DNA of 63,898 nt from Oscillospiraceae bacterium (lineage in GTDB: Bacteria; Bacillota; Clostridia; Oscillospirales; Acutalibacteraceae), in assembly GCA_015065615.1 (NCBI GenBank), contig SVPY01000013.1, forward strand, positions 1 through 63,898, written 5' to 3'. Both the position numbers and the translations under genes were made by a program. Of this stretch, positions 34,384 to 43,554 are shown one piece after another. A model generated the notes under the pieces. It had not been told where the DNA came from and ran no database searches. It saw only the letters and a list, made by a program, of their open reading frames with translations. Position 1 is the stretch's first letter. Each line of letters starts with the position of its first letter.

Positions 34384-35364
34384 TTATTTTTCGCTGTAGA
34401 AAAGCTTGACCGTTAATTCGTCGAAGCTTTCTTCGTCTACTAAGAACTGATAGTGACCGTCTTTAATCAAATTCTCGCCCTCTGGGGTATAAATTTCGCC
34501 TAAGGCAAAATCCTTGAATCTACTGAGCATACTGCTTAAATTCTTTGCCGAAACGTCGGTAACTATATAGGGTGATACGGAATCGTAAAGCTTTAAAGCA
34601 AAATCGGTGTCCGTATTTTCTTTTTCCCTTAAAGCCGTAAGGAAGCCTTTTAAATAGTCTGTTTGCCTTTCCATACGGGAGGTGTTTTTCTGGTCCCCTA
34701 CTTCTTTTCTCGTGCGTACGAAATCGATGACCTGATCGCCCTTTAAGGTAATTTCACCTTTGGTGATAGTGGGGTTAACCTTTGAAAAATCATCCTTAAC
34801 ATTTACTTTTACTCCGCCCACCGCGTCGTTTGCAAGTGGAATTGCATCCATATTCATCGAAACGTAGTAGTCAACGGTAAGTCCGTGGATAAAATTCTCC
34901 AGAGTATTTTTAACGTTTACCGCGCTTTCCTCCATACCGTCGCCGTAGGTGTGGGCAAGGGCAAGCTGACCGTAAGAAACACCTGCGTATTCACCCTTAA
35001 GACCCAAAACGTCCATATTCACCATAGTATCGCGGTTAAGGTACAGCACGTCGCACACCTTTTCGTTCTCGTTAAATATTAAAAGCATAATGCTGTCGGC
35101 AGAGCCCTCGTTGCGGTAATAATTGCTTGATTCTTTTACGCCGAACTTATCGATACCCAGCACCATCACTACTGTAATATCCTGCTTCGGGAAATACTCC
35201 CTGCCGTCGCGTATAATTGTTTTGGACGTTTCACTTACTGAAATTTCGTTTTTATTATGTTCTGTTACTGAATTTATAAGCAAAAGCCCGCAGCCGACAA
35301 GCGCCAACAGTACCACAAGGGCAAGGCACATCAATGTAATATCTTTGGTATTTTTATTTTTCAT
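34384..35364 (-). CDS. LCP (LytR-CpsA-Psr) family protein
   Basis: 326 aa from the ATG at 35364 (AGGT just upstream; a GTG one codon earlier is possible). One N-terminal membrane helix (about 9-32) and an extracellular LCP domain: MVLGIDKFGVKESSNYYRNEGSADSIMLLIFNENEKVCDVLYLNRDTMVNM, with the conserved Asp/Arg catalytic residues (ADSIML, NRDTMV), and IDFVRTRKEVGDQKNTSRMERQ near the end. LCP enzymes transfer lipid-linked polymers to peptidoglycan, so this is the likely attachment step for the polymer made by this locus. Last gene of the locus. Confidence 0.92.
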   Translation of the reverse strand: MKNKNTKDITLMCLALVVLLALVGCGLLLINSVTEHNKNEISVSETSKTIIRDGREYFPKQDITVVMVLGIDKFGVKESSNYYRNEGSADSIMLLIFNENEKVCDVLYLNRDTMVNMDVLGLKGEYAGVSYGQLALAHTYGDGMEESAVNVKNTLENFIHGLTVDYYVSMNMDAIPLANDAVGGVKVNVKDDFSKVNPTITKGEITLKGDQVIDFVRTRKEVGDQKNTSRMERQTDYLKGFLTALREKENTDTDFALKLYDSVSPYIVTDVSAKNLSSMLSRFKDFALGEIYTPEGENLIKDGHYQFLVDEESFDELTVKLFYSEK

Positions 35365-35410
35365 CACATTACCTATATTAAATTAAACTGTATCAGATTA
35401 CGCCGGACTC

Positions 35411-36085
35411 TTACTTTTTAAATATAAGGAACTTAATGGCAAGAATAATAGATGCCGCAACAGCCGAAACAACGGCGGTAACCAGAGTAATTATCAAGCC
35501 CACATTATTATCGGGAGTTACTGCCTCGGCTTCCTTTTCAATACAGAAAGCAACGGGGCAAATTTCCTCGAATTCTACGGTAACGCTGCCGTCTGCATTT
35601 ATTGTTGTGGTTTTTACAGACTTCCACTCACCGTTTACGTATACTAATACCTTAAGGTTTTCATCCTGCGCGAAAAAAAGGTCAAAGCTGACGGTAAGAT
35701 TTGCGCCATTCTGCTTTAAAGCATTTTCCTTTTCGCCGTGGGCGCTGTTATTGCGGCAAGCCTCATACATAAAGCTTAAGTCCAGTAATTCGCGTATGAT
35801 ATAATCATTTTTAAGGGGAAGCTTCATCTCGCCGCTTGTAAGCTTTTCGTAAACGGAAAGAAGTAAATTTCTTTCTTCATCTGTGATATCCGTAGTTTTA
35901 TTTTCCGCTTTTTTAATTGTGGTAATAACCAAACAGTCGGAAACATCCTCACCCTCTAAACTTGCAGAAAGAAGCTCGGGGCCGTCCTTATAGCTGATGC
36001 TGGGCACAAACTCACTTGCAAAAGAACTCACTGCAAAGCTTAAAGTAAGCGCTAACACCGTAAGAATACTGATAATTTTTTTCAT
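35411..36085 (-). CDS. Secreted membrane-anchored protein of the polysaccharide locus
   Basis: 224 aa from the ATG at 36085: MKKIISILTVLALTLSFAVSSFA, a clear Sec signal. The ORF is open 14 codons further upstream but that segment (MKGKFCKSK...) lies inside leader motif copy B, and GAGGG precedes the chosen ATG. The mature part has a helical then beta-rich region with no family I know. A C-terminal membrane helix (NNVGLIITLVTAVVSAVAASIILAIKFLIFKK) anchors it. Placed between the PHP phosphatase and the LCP gene. Role unknown. Confidence 0.7.
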   Translation of the reverse strand: MKKIISILTVLALTLSFAVSSFASEFVPSISYKDGPELLSASLEGEDVSDCLVITTIKKAENKTTDITDEERNLLLSVYEKLTSGEMKLPLKNDYIIRELLDLSFMYEACRNNSAHGEKENALKQNGANLTVSFDLFFAQDENLKVLVYVNGEWKSVKTTTINADGSVTVEFEEICPVAFCIEKEAEAVTPDNNVGLIITLVTAVVSAVAASIILAIKFLIFKK

Positions 36086-36100
36086 AATTTTAACCCTCAT

Positions 36101-36195
36101 TTTGCTTTTGCAAAACTTTCCTTTCATTTATTATTTGCGGCGGTCTCACAGGAAACTGAAATTTTTTAAATTTCAAAGCCGCAAAATATCAGTTT
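36101..36195 (-). promoter_or_regulatory. Leader motif copy B
   Basis: Minus-strand order: AAACTGATATTTTGCGGC, hairpin TGAAATTT-AAAA-AATTTCA, GCCGCAAA closing the outer stem, ATGAAAGGAAAGTTTTGC, AAAA, GCAAAA, then GAGGG and the ATG at 36085. It is the best-formed inner hairpin of the four copies. Confidence 0.6.
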
Positions 36196-36302
36196 ATTTT
36201 ATTTTAGTTTAGTTTAAATTTATTTCAAACTTTTTCCTTTTTAACGGGCATATCATATAAAATAAAATAAAATAAAATTAAATTAATGCCGAAATACTTA
36301 AT

Positions 36303-37034
36303 TTACCAATCTTCCAATACCTTTTTCTGGTATGAAGCTATTTTTAAAAGCGCCTGTTCCCCTGACTTTTTCTTAATAAGCTTAACCGCCTTTTCAAGGT
36401 TTGGCTTTCGTTCCTTTAAATTGTGGCAATCGGAACCCAAAAGGTGGATTTTTTCTTCCCTAAGCATTTTTATTGCCTTTTTTGATGTTAAGGGGTTTAT
36501 AAAGAAATCGGCGTTTGCCTGCAGAAGCACAGGCATTTCTGAAAGCCTTTTCATATCCGCAAAGCTTTTAAAGGCCTTTATGTATCTATCCACGTGGGCG
36601 ATAACAGGAATCAGACCCCGCTTTTTGTATATGCCCTCCATTTCCCGATACATCGAATCCGTCCAGGGTATTTGAGGCATCTCAAGAAGGATGGCTTTTT
36701 TTCTTTCTTTATCTATAGTAAGCTTCGATATCAGCTCGCTGTCGCTTATTCCGCGGAAATAATATACTTCAGCGCCGAAAATAAGTTCCGGAATTTGATT
36801 TGGCATATCACTTATACCCGATAAAGCGGCTTCAAGCTTTTGCGCCGCCTTTTCACGGCGCTTTAAAAATTCCTCGGGATTATCGCGCTGAGGGTAAAAA
36901 TGAGGGGTTAAAATAACCTTATTTATACCTCCCTGCTTTTCCAAGCGGAGCATAGTCAGGGATTCCTCCGCGCTTTTGCTGCCGTCGTCAATTTCAGGCA
37001 GTATGTGGCTGTGAAAATCAATTATTTCATACAT
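36303..37034 (-). CDS. cpsB: CpsB-type PHP tyrosine-protein phosphatase
   Basis: 243-aa PHP-domain phosphatase (CpsB/YwqE/Wzb group). Metal-binding DFHSHILPEIDDG is at residues 6-18, with further ligands in ILTPHFYPQ, FGAEVYY, PVIAHVDRY and GSDCHN; the full PHP set is visible. It dephosphorylates the tyrosine cluster of its cognate kinase, encoded immediately upstream with a one-base overlap (TAATG). This controls chain length or export of the capsule polymer. Confidence 0.93.
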   Translation of the reverse strand: MYEIIDFHSHILPEIDDGSKSAEESLTMLRLEKQGGINKVILTPHFYPQRDNPEEFLKRREKAAQKLEAALSGISDMPNQIPELIFGAEVYYFRGISDSELISKLTIDKERKKAILLEMPQIPWTDSMYREMEGIYKKRGLIPVIAHVDRYIKAFKSFADMKRLSEMPVLLQANADFFINPLTSKKAIKMLREEKIHLLGSDCHNLKERKPNLEKAVKLIKKKSGEQALLKIASYQKKVLEDW

Positions 37035-38560
37035 TATTTCACCTTATCCCCGTATAAATCTGATGCTCTTTCGCCGCTTTCGTAGCTTTTACCGTATTTT
37101 TTATAGTAGCGCTTGTAATATCCTTTGCCGCCCTGCTCGTGGGTTGCATTGAATACTACGCCCAGAGTTTTCGTCTTGATGAAATCAAACTGGCTAACGG
37201 CATCGAAAAGAGCGCCTCTGCCGCAGTAATTCTGGCGTACCACAAGAAGCATACCGTCGGTTTCGTTGGCAACCGTCAAAGCGTCGCTGACTTCACCCAC
37301 GGGAGGCAGATCCAGTATAACATAATCGTAAGCCTTGCGCATGGATTTAAGGGCGTTGCCCATACGCTCGCTGCTTAAAAGCTCAACGGGATTGGGAGGA
37401 TTCTGACCCGCGGTAATAACGTGGAAGCTCTTGCCGTTTCCGCCCAAATCGCAATTCTTTGTAACCTCATTGAGACTTTGCTGCCTTGTAAGAAAATTGG
37501 AGAGACCCGGGTACTTCATAACGCCTAATTTTTCGGCAAGGGTGGGTCGGCGCATATCACAGTCCACAAGAAGTACCTTTTTATCAAGCTCAGCCAGGGC
37601 GTAAGCTATATTTACGGCTGTTAAGCTCTTACCTTCGCCGCTTAATGCGCTGGAAAGACCGATGATATGACAATCGTTTTCGTCCGCAAAGGAAAACTGA
37701 AGCTTTGTTCTGAGGAGCTTATAGGCTTCGCAGGCGGCAAAGCTGATGCCGGGGCCCATAAGTGTGTGCTTTGAATGGGAGGCGCTTGAAATATATTTGC
37801 CCTTTTTCTTTCTTTCGCCGCCGTAGCCGTAGTAGGAGCCGCCCTTGCCCGAAACGGTCATATCGGGAACGGAAACCAGAATCGGGTATTTGCAGTTATC
37901 GCTTATATCCTCCTCTGCGCGGATGGTGGTATCGAATATCTCCCTGAGCGCTATGGCGCCGATGCTGATGATAAGACCTATAAGGAATCCTATTACCGTA
38001 TTGGTCACGTAATTGGGTGAGCTGGGTCTTGTGGGAACTATAGCCGCATCCACTACTTTAGCGGAAGTGCCGTCGATAATAGTACCTATACGCTTGGGAA
38101 GAATATGAGCTATGGCGTCGGCAATTTTTTCAGCCTCGTAGGGGTCGGGGCTTGATACAGTTACGCGGAAAATTTCCGTTTCGTTTACTGCCGCGGCGGT
38201 AAGCATACTGCTTAACTCGGTATAGGTGCGGCTTACTCCTGCGTAATCGATAACGTCCACAAGAGTTTCCCTTGTATTTAAAATAACTATGTATGAATCA
38301 ACTAAGTTTCTTGAGGTGGAAAGGTCGCCCGAAGAAATACTCAGGGACGCGTCGCCTAAAGAAAGGTTGCTGTTATTAACGTAGAACATAGCGGCTGATT
38401 CGTAGGTAGGCGTAATCAAGAACACGGTTCCTGCAAAAACCATTGCCGCGCATAATACGGAAATTACGGCAACTAACCACACCTTGCTTAAAACAGCGCG
38501 GAAAACCCTGCCGAAATCCACTTCTAATTCATTTTTTTCCTGTCTTACTGTATTTTTCAT
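37034..38560 (-). CDS. Wzz chain-length regulator fused to BY-kinase (CpsC-CpsD)
   Basis: 508 aa. The N-terminal Wzz domain has membrane helices at about 27-50 and 173-195, with a polysaccharide co-polymerase loop between (PTYESAAMFYVNN). The C-terminal tyrosine kinase has Walker A SALSGEGKSLTA near residue 309, Walker A' LLVDCDMRRP and Walker B VILDLPPVGE. A terminal Tyr cluster GYYKRYYKKYGKSY is the autophosphorylation site. In most Firmicutes the two modules are separate proteins (CpsC and CpsD); here they are one chain, as in proteobacterial Wzc. It overlaps its phosphatase by one base. Confidence 0.93.
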   Translation of the reverse strand: MKNTVRQEKNELEVDFGRVFRAVLSKVWLVAVISVLCAAMVFAGTVFLITPTYESAAMFYVNNSNLSLGDASLSISSGDLSTSRNLVDSYIVILNTRETLVDVIDYAGVSRTYTELSSMLTAAAVNETEIFRVTVSSPDPYEAEKIADAIAHILPKRIGTIIDGTSAKVVDAAIVPTRPSSPNYVTNTVIGFLIGLIISIGAIALREIFDTTIRAEEDISDNCKYPILVSVPDMTVSGKGGSYYGYGGERKKKGKYISSASHSKHTLMGPGISFAACEAYKLLRTKLQFSFADENDCHIIGLSSALSGEGKSLTAVNIAYALAELDKKVLLVDCDMRRPTLAEKLGVMKYPGLSNFLTRQQSLNEVTKNCDLGGNGKSFHVITAGQNPPNPVELLSSERMGNALKSMRKAYDYVILDLPPVGEVSDALTVANETDGMLLVVRQNYCGRGALFDAVSQFDFIKTKTLGVVFNATHEQGGKGYYKRYYKKYGKSYESGERASDLYGDKVK

Positions 38561-38595
38561 AATATCTCCCCGAGATTTTTTCCTGTTGTTTTTGT

Positions 38596-39648
38596 TTAAA
38601 TATCCGCATCCAAAAGCGGAAGTCTATCAATAAGCTCGTTGCAGGCTTCCTGCATTGCGTATATAAGTTCCTTTTGCTCGCCGTTTAAATCTTCCGTATC
38701 TATTTCATTCATAATAAGGTAAACGGGAACGATAGTTTCGTTTTCACCCATCACAACTCCCAGCTGCTGTCCCTCATCGCCGCCGAAATAAACCGAGAAA
38801 AGAAGCTTTTCTTTCACTCCTTCAAGCTCTGAGTAGAAACAGACCTTATAAACCTCATTATCGGAACCGTCGGAAATATATTTTATGCTGCTTTCAAATT
38901 CTGAAGGATAGTATATCGGGCAAACGGGTGTCTCGATTTTTATATTTCCTATTGTGCCGCTATCTTCAGGCTGACTGATTATTATAGGATCGGCATTGGT
39001 TTTTTCATCTTCCGCGTTTCTTTCAAACTGATTTAAAATGTCGTTTATCACGTCCTGCATGGCGTAAACCGTGTTCATTTCGCTTTCAGACCAGCTTTCG
39101 TCCATGGGTAAGGTGTAAATATTTACGTTAAGGGGGATATTTCCTTCCTCGGTATTGATTTTTCCCATATTTCCGCCTGAATTTTCACCTATGGATATAT
39201 CAAAAAGACGGAGCTCTTTTCTGTTTTCAAGCACGGCGTAAAATTCTAATGTGTAGGGGCTACTACCTGTATTTGCTATTACAAGGTTATCTGCAAGTCC
39301 TTCGGGGTAATTTATCGTGCAGTAGGGAGTTTCAACTGCGCCGTCAATAAGCTCCACCACGGTGTAGTCCCTGACTGTAGGCTTTGTTTTTTCGGTTGCA
39401 AGGGGCGTTGTTATAACTTCATCTGTTTCATTTGTTTTCCCGGACGTAGTTTCGTCGGTTTTTGAAGACGTTTCCTTTTCCAGATTTATATAGCTTATTT
39501 CAGTATCCGCCTCGCTTTTTTTCGGCGCTTCGCTCTTAATTATTTGCGGTACTAAAAACGCCGCCGCAGCGCCGGCAGCAATAATCAGCGCCAGCGATAT
39601 TATTATTACTTTAAAAGGCTTTTTTGGTTCTTTTCTTAAATGTCTCAT
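38596..39648 (-). CDS. Membrane-anchored protein with duplicated domain
   Basis: 350 aa with one N-terminal membrane helix (about 14-32) and an outside part. A Ser/Thr/Glu-rich linker (35-95) is followed by two homologous domains, each about 105 residues. Both read VETPYCTINYP / IETPVCPIYYP, then E-x-Y-AVLE / CFYSELE, RLFDISIGENSGG / LLFSVYFGGDEGQ, VNIYTLPMDE / VYLIMNEIDTED, and AMQDVINDILNQF / AMQEACNELIDRL. I do not recognise the domain. Position between the kinase and the UDP-sugar dehydrogenase suggests a role in polymer assembly or display. Confidence 0.75.
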   Translation of the reverse strand: MRHLRKEPKKPFKVIIISLALIIAAGAAAAFLVPQIIKSEAPKKSEADTEISYINLEKETSSKTDETTSGKTNETDEVITTPLATEKTKPTVRDYTVVELIDGAVETPYCTINYPEGLADNLVIANTGSSPYTLEFYAVLENRKELRLFDISIGENSGGNMGKINTEEGNIPLNVNIYTLPMDESWSESEMNTVYAMQDVINDILNQFERNAEDEKTNADPIIISQPEDSGTIGNIKIETPVCPIYYPSEFESSIKYISDGSDNEVYKVCFYSELEGVKEKLLFSVYFGGDEGQQLGVVMGENETIVPVYLIMNEIDTEDLNGEQKELIYAMQEACNELIDRLPLLDADI

Positions 39649-39683
39649 TTTTTCTCCTGATTAATTTCTCACCCGCCCGAATA

Positions 39684-40916
39684 TCAGTCACGGCGGAAAA
39701 GATCGCGGGTGTATACTTTTCCTTTTACGTCATCGAGGTTTATATCGTATCTGTTGGCTATAATGGCATCCGAGGTGTTTTTAAAAGTATCAAGGTCGTT
39801 TATTATTCTGCTTCCGAAAAACGTACTGCCGTCCTCTAAAGTAGGTTCATAAATAATGACCTTTGCGCCCTTGGCTTTTATGCGCTTCATAACGCCCTGT
39901 ATGGAGCTCTGGCGGAAGTTATCGGAATTGGTTTTCATAGTCATTCGGTAAACGCCTATGGTTACGTCCCTTTCAAGCTTTGAATCCCACTGGCTGTTGT
40001 GGGTATAATAACCTGCCATTTCAAGCACTCTGCCTGCAATATAATCTTTTCGCGTTCTGTTGGCTTCAACAATGGCGCCTATAATGTTCTGAGGAACCTG
40101 TTCGTAATTGGCAAGAAGCTGCTTTGTATCTTTAGGCAGGCAGTAACCGCCGTAGCCGAAGGAGGGGTTATTGTAGTGATTTCCGATTCTGGGGTCTAAG
40201 CACACGCCGTCAATTATCTCTTTTGTATCAAGACCTCTGGTTTCTGCGTAGGTATCAAGCTCGTTAAAAAAGCTTACTCTTAAAGCAAGATATGTATTTG
40301 AAAAGAGCTTTACGGCTTCGGCTTCCGTTGAACCTGTAATAAGCACTTCTGTATCGGGCTTTAACGAGGCATCTCTCATCATTTCAGCAAACTTTTCGGC
40401 AGACTTTTTCATTTCGGCGTTATTCAAATCCGTACCCGCTATAATTCTGCTCGGGTAGAGATTATCGTACAAAGCCTTTGATTCTCTTAAAAATTCGGGG
40501 CTGAAAATAATATTTTCCACGCCCTTTTTTCTGCGCATCTCCTGTGTAAAACCTACGGGCACCGTGGACTTAATAACCATTACGGCTTCGGGGTTTACAT
40601 TCAGCACCTCATCGATAACCGATTCAACGGCTGAAGTATCGAAATTATTCAACTTACTGTCGTAATTTGTAGGGGTGGCAATAATTACAAAATCCGCTTC
40701 CTTATAAGCTTTTTCGCCATCCAGAGTAGCTGAAAGGTCAAGCTCTTTTTCCTTTAAATATAGCTCTATGTAATCATCTTTAATGGGGCTTACTCTGTTA
40801 TTTATCATTTCCACCTTTTCTTTTATAATATCCACCGCGGTAACTTTATGTTTTCGGGATAAAAGCACCGCCAGAGAAAAGCCTACGTAGCCCGTGCCTG
40901 CAACTGCTATTTTCAT
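39684..40916 (-). CDS. ugd: UDP-glucose 6-dehydrogenase family protein
   Basis: 410-aa nucleotide-sugar dehydrogenase. N-terminal NAD fold [19 protein letters not shown], then [24 protein letters not shown], and the catalytic Cys in [16 protein letters not shown] near residue 255. It oxidises UDP-glucose (or a related UDP-sugar) to the uronic acid. Adjacent to a UDP-glucuronate 4-epimerase-like gene, so the polymer probably contains glucuronate or galacturonate. It is a short form of the family, common in Gram-positive capsule loci. Confidence 0.93.
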   Translation of the reverse strand: MKIAVAGTGYVGFSLAVLLSRKHKVTAVDIIKEKVEMINNRVSPIKDDYIELYLKEKELDLSATLDGEKAYKEADFVIIATPTNYDSKLNNFDTSAVESVIDEVLNVNPEAVMVIKSTVPVGFTQEMRRKKGVENIIFSPEFLRESKALYDNLYPSRIIAGTDLNNAEMKKSAEKFAEMMRDASLKPDTEVLITGSTEAEAVKLFSNTYLALRVSFFNELDTYAETRGLDTKEIIDGVCLDPRIGNHYNNPSFGYGGYCLPKDTKQLLANYEQVPQNIIGAIVEANRTRKDYIAGRVLEMAGYYTHNSQWDSKLERDVTIGVYRMTMKTNSDNFRQSSIQGVMKRIKAKGAKVIIYEPTLEDGSTFFGSRIINDLDTFKNTSDAIIANRYDINLDDVKGKVYTRDLFRRD

Positions 40917-40955
40917 ACTTTTTCACTTTACCCTTTTAAGTAAAGTACCTCTCTT

Positions 40956-42029
40956 TCAAATTTTATAATATTCTTTATACCACTGCGCGAATTTTCTAAG
41001 ACCCTCTCTTAAAGAGGTGGAGGGCTTGAAACCGAAATCATTTTCCAGCTGTGTAACGTCCGCATAAGTAACGGGTACATCGCCAGGCTGCATCGGTACC
41101 AGCTCCTTGTGAGCTTCAAAATCGTAATCTTCGGGAAGCACACCTGCGTTTATGAGCTCCTGCTGAAGAATATCCACAAATTCAAGCAGATTTTCGGGTT
41201 TGTTATTACCGATGTTATAAACTCTGTATGGTGGCAGGGGTAAGCCATCCTCCCCGTTCATTTTTTCGGGTGCGCATTTAATTACTTTTATTATTCCCTT
41301 AACTATATCGTCTACGTAAGTGAAATCCCTTAGGCAATTGCCGTAGTTGAATATTTTTATTTTTTCACCGCCCAGCAGTTTATTTGTAAAGCCGAAGTAT
41401 GCCATATCGGGTCTGCCTGCAGGGCCGTAAACAGTGAAAAATCTAAGACCCGTGGAAGGAATATTGTAGAGCTTACTGTATGCGTGAGCCATAAGCTCGT
41501 TGCTCTTTTTGGTGGCGGCATAAAGACTTACGGGGTTATCCGCCTTATCTTCGGTGGAGTAGGGAATTTTTTTGTTACTGCCGTACACGCTGGAGCTGGA
41601 AGCATACACAAGATGCTCAACGGGGTAATGGCGGCAAGCTTCTAAAATATTATAAAAGCCTATAATGTTTGACTCCATATACACGTCGGGGTGGTCAATT
41701 GAATATCTTACGCCTGCCTGAGCTGCAAGATTTATAACTATATCAAAGCGGTATTCTGAAAAAAGTGAATCAATCAGAGCCTTATCTGCAATATTGCCGC
41801 GGATAAATTTCCACTTTGCATCGGGATTTTTCTCTGCAGCCTTTTCGATTTCACTTAAGCGGTACTCTTTTAAAGATACGTCGTAGTAGTCGTTAAGGTT
41901 ATCTATTCCTATTATTTCCATCGGTATGCAGGAATTTATAAGCGCTGTAGTAAGGTTGTAACCGATAAAACCCGCCGCACCCGTAATTAAAACTGTTTTA
42001 TTATTTAATGAAACGTTATTATTGAGCAT
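40956..42029 (-). CDS. NAD-dependent epimerase (UDP-glucuronate 4-epimerase-like)
   Basis: 357-aa extended short-chain dehydrogenase. NAD loop TGAAGFIGYNL at residues 17-27, catalytic YAATK at about 170-174, a Ser-rich strand YASSSSVYGSN before it, and LRFFTVYGPAGRPDMA as in CapI/UDP-glucuronate 4-epimerases. It would interconvert UDP-GlcA and UDP-GalA made from the neighbouring dehydrogenase's product. Its 5' end overlaps the flippase gene by 11 nt. Confidence 0.9.
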   Translation of the reverse strand: MLNNNVSLNNKTVLITGAAGFIGYNLTTALINSCIPMEIIGIDNLNDYYDVSLKEYRLSEIEKAAEKNPDAKWKFIRGNIADKALIDSLFSEYRFDIVINLAAQAGVRYSIDHPDVYMESNIIGFYNILEACRHYPVEHLVYASSSSVYGSNKKIPYSTEDKADNPVSLYAATKKSNELMAHAYSKLYNIPSTGLRFFTVYGPAGRPDMAYFGFTNKLLGGEKIKIFNYGNCLRDFTYVDDIVKGIIKVIKCAPEKMNGEDGLPLPPYRVYNIGNNKPENLLEFVDILQQELINAGVLPEDYDFEAHKELVPMQPGDVPVTYADVTQLENDFGFKPSTSLREGLRKFAQWYKEYYKI

Positions 42030-43542
42030 TTTGTTTTCCTTTAATAAACTTTTTTACTAACTGAATTGAGTCGTTTTTATAAAAGCAGAAATTGATAATG
42101 AAGGTAATTACTGTTATCACTACAGAAGTAACTGCACCGCATATTACCCATGAGAAGTAATCACTGATATCAAAGGCTGAAACAATTAAATATCCTACTA
42201 TAAAGTTACTATGCAAAGTAGTTAGGTTTATAATAAATCTCTTAATAAAGAGCTTTATTTCTCTGTTAAATATATTTTTAGAAAGATAAATTACGTAGTA
42301 AATAAAGCGGAACCAAGTAGCAATTAAAGTAGCCGCCGCAACACCTATAAGGCCAAATTTATAAACAAGTACTACAGACAAGCCGATATTTATAAAGGCT
42401 TCACCGTATGCTGAAAGTTTTGTCTCCTTAAAATGTCCTGCCGCAATTACTGCCGAGTGATAAGGCAAACGCAAACAGTAGCTTAAAGCTGTAAGAGTCA
42501 TTATCACCGCAAAAACAGGCTGTGTATAATTAGTATCGGTTATTCCTGACATGTAAATTTTAATAAAAGGAACTATTAAAACTGCAGCTGATGAAAAAAG
42601 AATTATAGAAACAAGAGAAAGAATATTTTCATAAGTACTGAAAGTTACTTTCAGTTTTTCTTTTTCATTGCGCGCAATCATATCACCAAAAAGCGCCTCC
42701 ATGCCTGAAACAAAAGACATTGCAAGATTCTGCATATGAGAAATTATCATATTGTAAACAGAATAAACAGCTACCATACTGAGGTCTGCCATTACAGTAA
42801 GCACAACTATATCAGTATTTGAATGAAGAAAAAACGCAATATGCTGACCTAAACCTGTCCATTTAGCTTTTAAATAGGTTTTCGTTTTATCGATTCTTGC
42901 TTCAAAGCTATAGTTCTTTTTTACGTAAAGCCACATAACAACGGGACGCATAAAGAAAATACAGCTGCTTATTAGTTTTACAATAATAAGACTGCAGTTA
43001 AAGTAAACAAGTAACACCGTGCTAACTGCATTTATTATGGTGGCGCCTATTGAAATCAGGTTTGTAATGTAACTTTTCTGAGCCGCCTGAAGTAAAATAG
43101 CGTTTGAAATTCCTATATAATACTGACCAAAAGTGGATATACTTATTACAATTACAAGCAAAAAGCTTGTAAACCACTCCATGCTTTCAAGGTGCGAAAC
43201 AGATTTAAAACCGAAAGCAAGAATTAAAACGTAAAATCCGAATATAAAAGCCACCACGCGAAAGAATTTTTTTATTTCTCCCATTATATAGCCCATTGTA
43301 TCCGTGTCGTTTTCTGATAAAGGTTTATAGAGCACCGCTCTTGCCACCCCACCGATACCACCTTCAAGAAGAGCTATATAAGAAAGGAACTGTGCAATTG
43401 AAGTTGTGGCTCCGTAAGCTTCGGAACCAAATGCCCCTATCATTAATCGAGGAACTATAATGCCACACAGAAGCACAACTATCTGACTAAGAAGAGAAGT
43501 TAATATATTCTTTTTTGCTCGTATGTGACGGTTATCAGGCAT
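42019..43542 (-). CDS. Polysaccharide flippase (Wzx-like)
   Basis: 507-aa MOP-superfamily membrane protein with about 12-14 hydrophobic segments; opening RAKKNILTSLLSQIVVLLCGIIVPRLMIGAFGSEAYGATTSIAQFLSYIALLEGGIGG is the usual start of Wzx-type exporters. It would flip lipid-linked repeat units to the outer face, before polymerisation by the Wzy-like protein at 49691. It overlaps the next gene by 11 nt and follows the glycosyltransferase by 12 nt. Confidence 0.9.
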   Translation of the reverse strand: MPDNRHIRAKKNILTSLLSQIVVLLCGIIVPRLMIGAFGSEAYGATTSIAQFLSYIALLEGGIGGVARAVLYKPLSENDTDTMGYIMGEIKKFFRVVAFIFGFYVLILAFGFKSVSHLESMEWFTSFLLVIVISISTFGQYYIGISNAILLQAAQKSYITNLISIGATIINAVSTVLLVYFNCSLIIVKLISSCIFFMRPVVMWLYVKKNYSFEARIDKTKTYLKAKWTGLGQHIAFFLHSNTDIVVLTVMADLSMVAVYSVYNMIISHMQNLAMSFVSGMEALFGDMIARNEKEKLKVTFSTYENILSLVSIILFSSAAVLIVPFIKIYMSGITDTNYTQPVFAVIMTLTALSYCLRLPYHSAVIAAGHFKETKLSAYGEAFINIGLSVVLVYKFGLIGVAAATLIATWFRFIYYVIYLSKNIFNREIKLFIKRFIINLTTLHSNFIVGYLIVSAFDISDYFSWVICGAVTSVVITVITFIINFCFYKNDSIQLVKKFIKGKQNAQ

Positions 43543-43554
43543 ATTATCTTCCTT

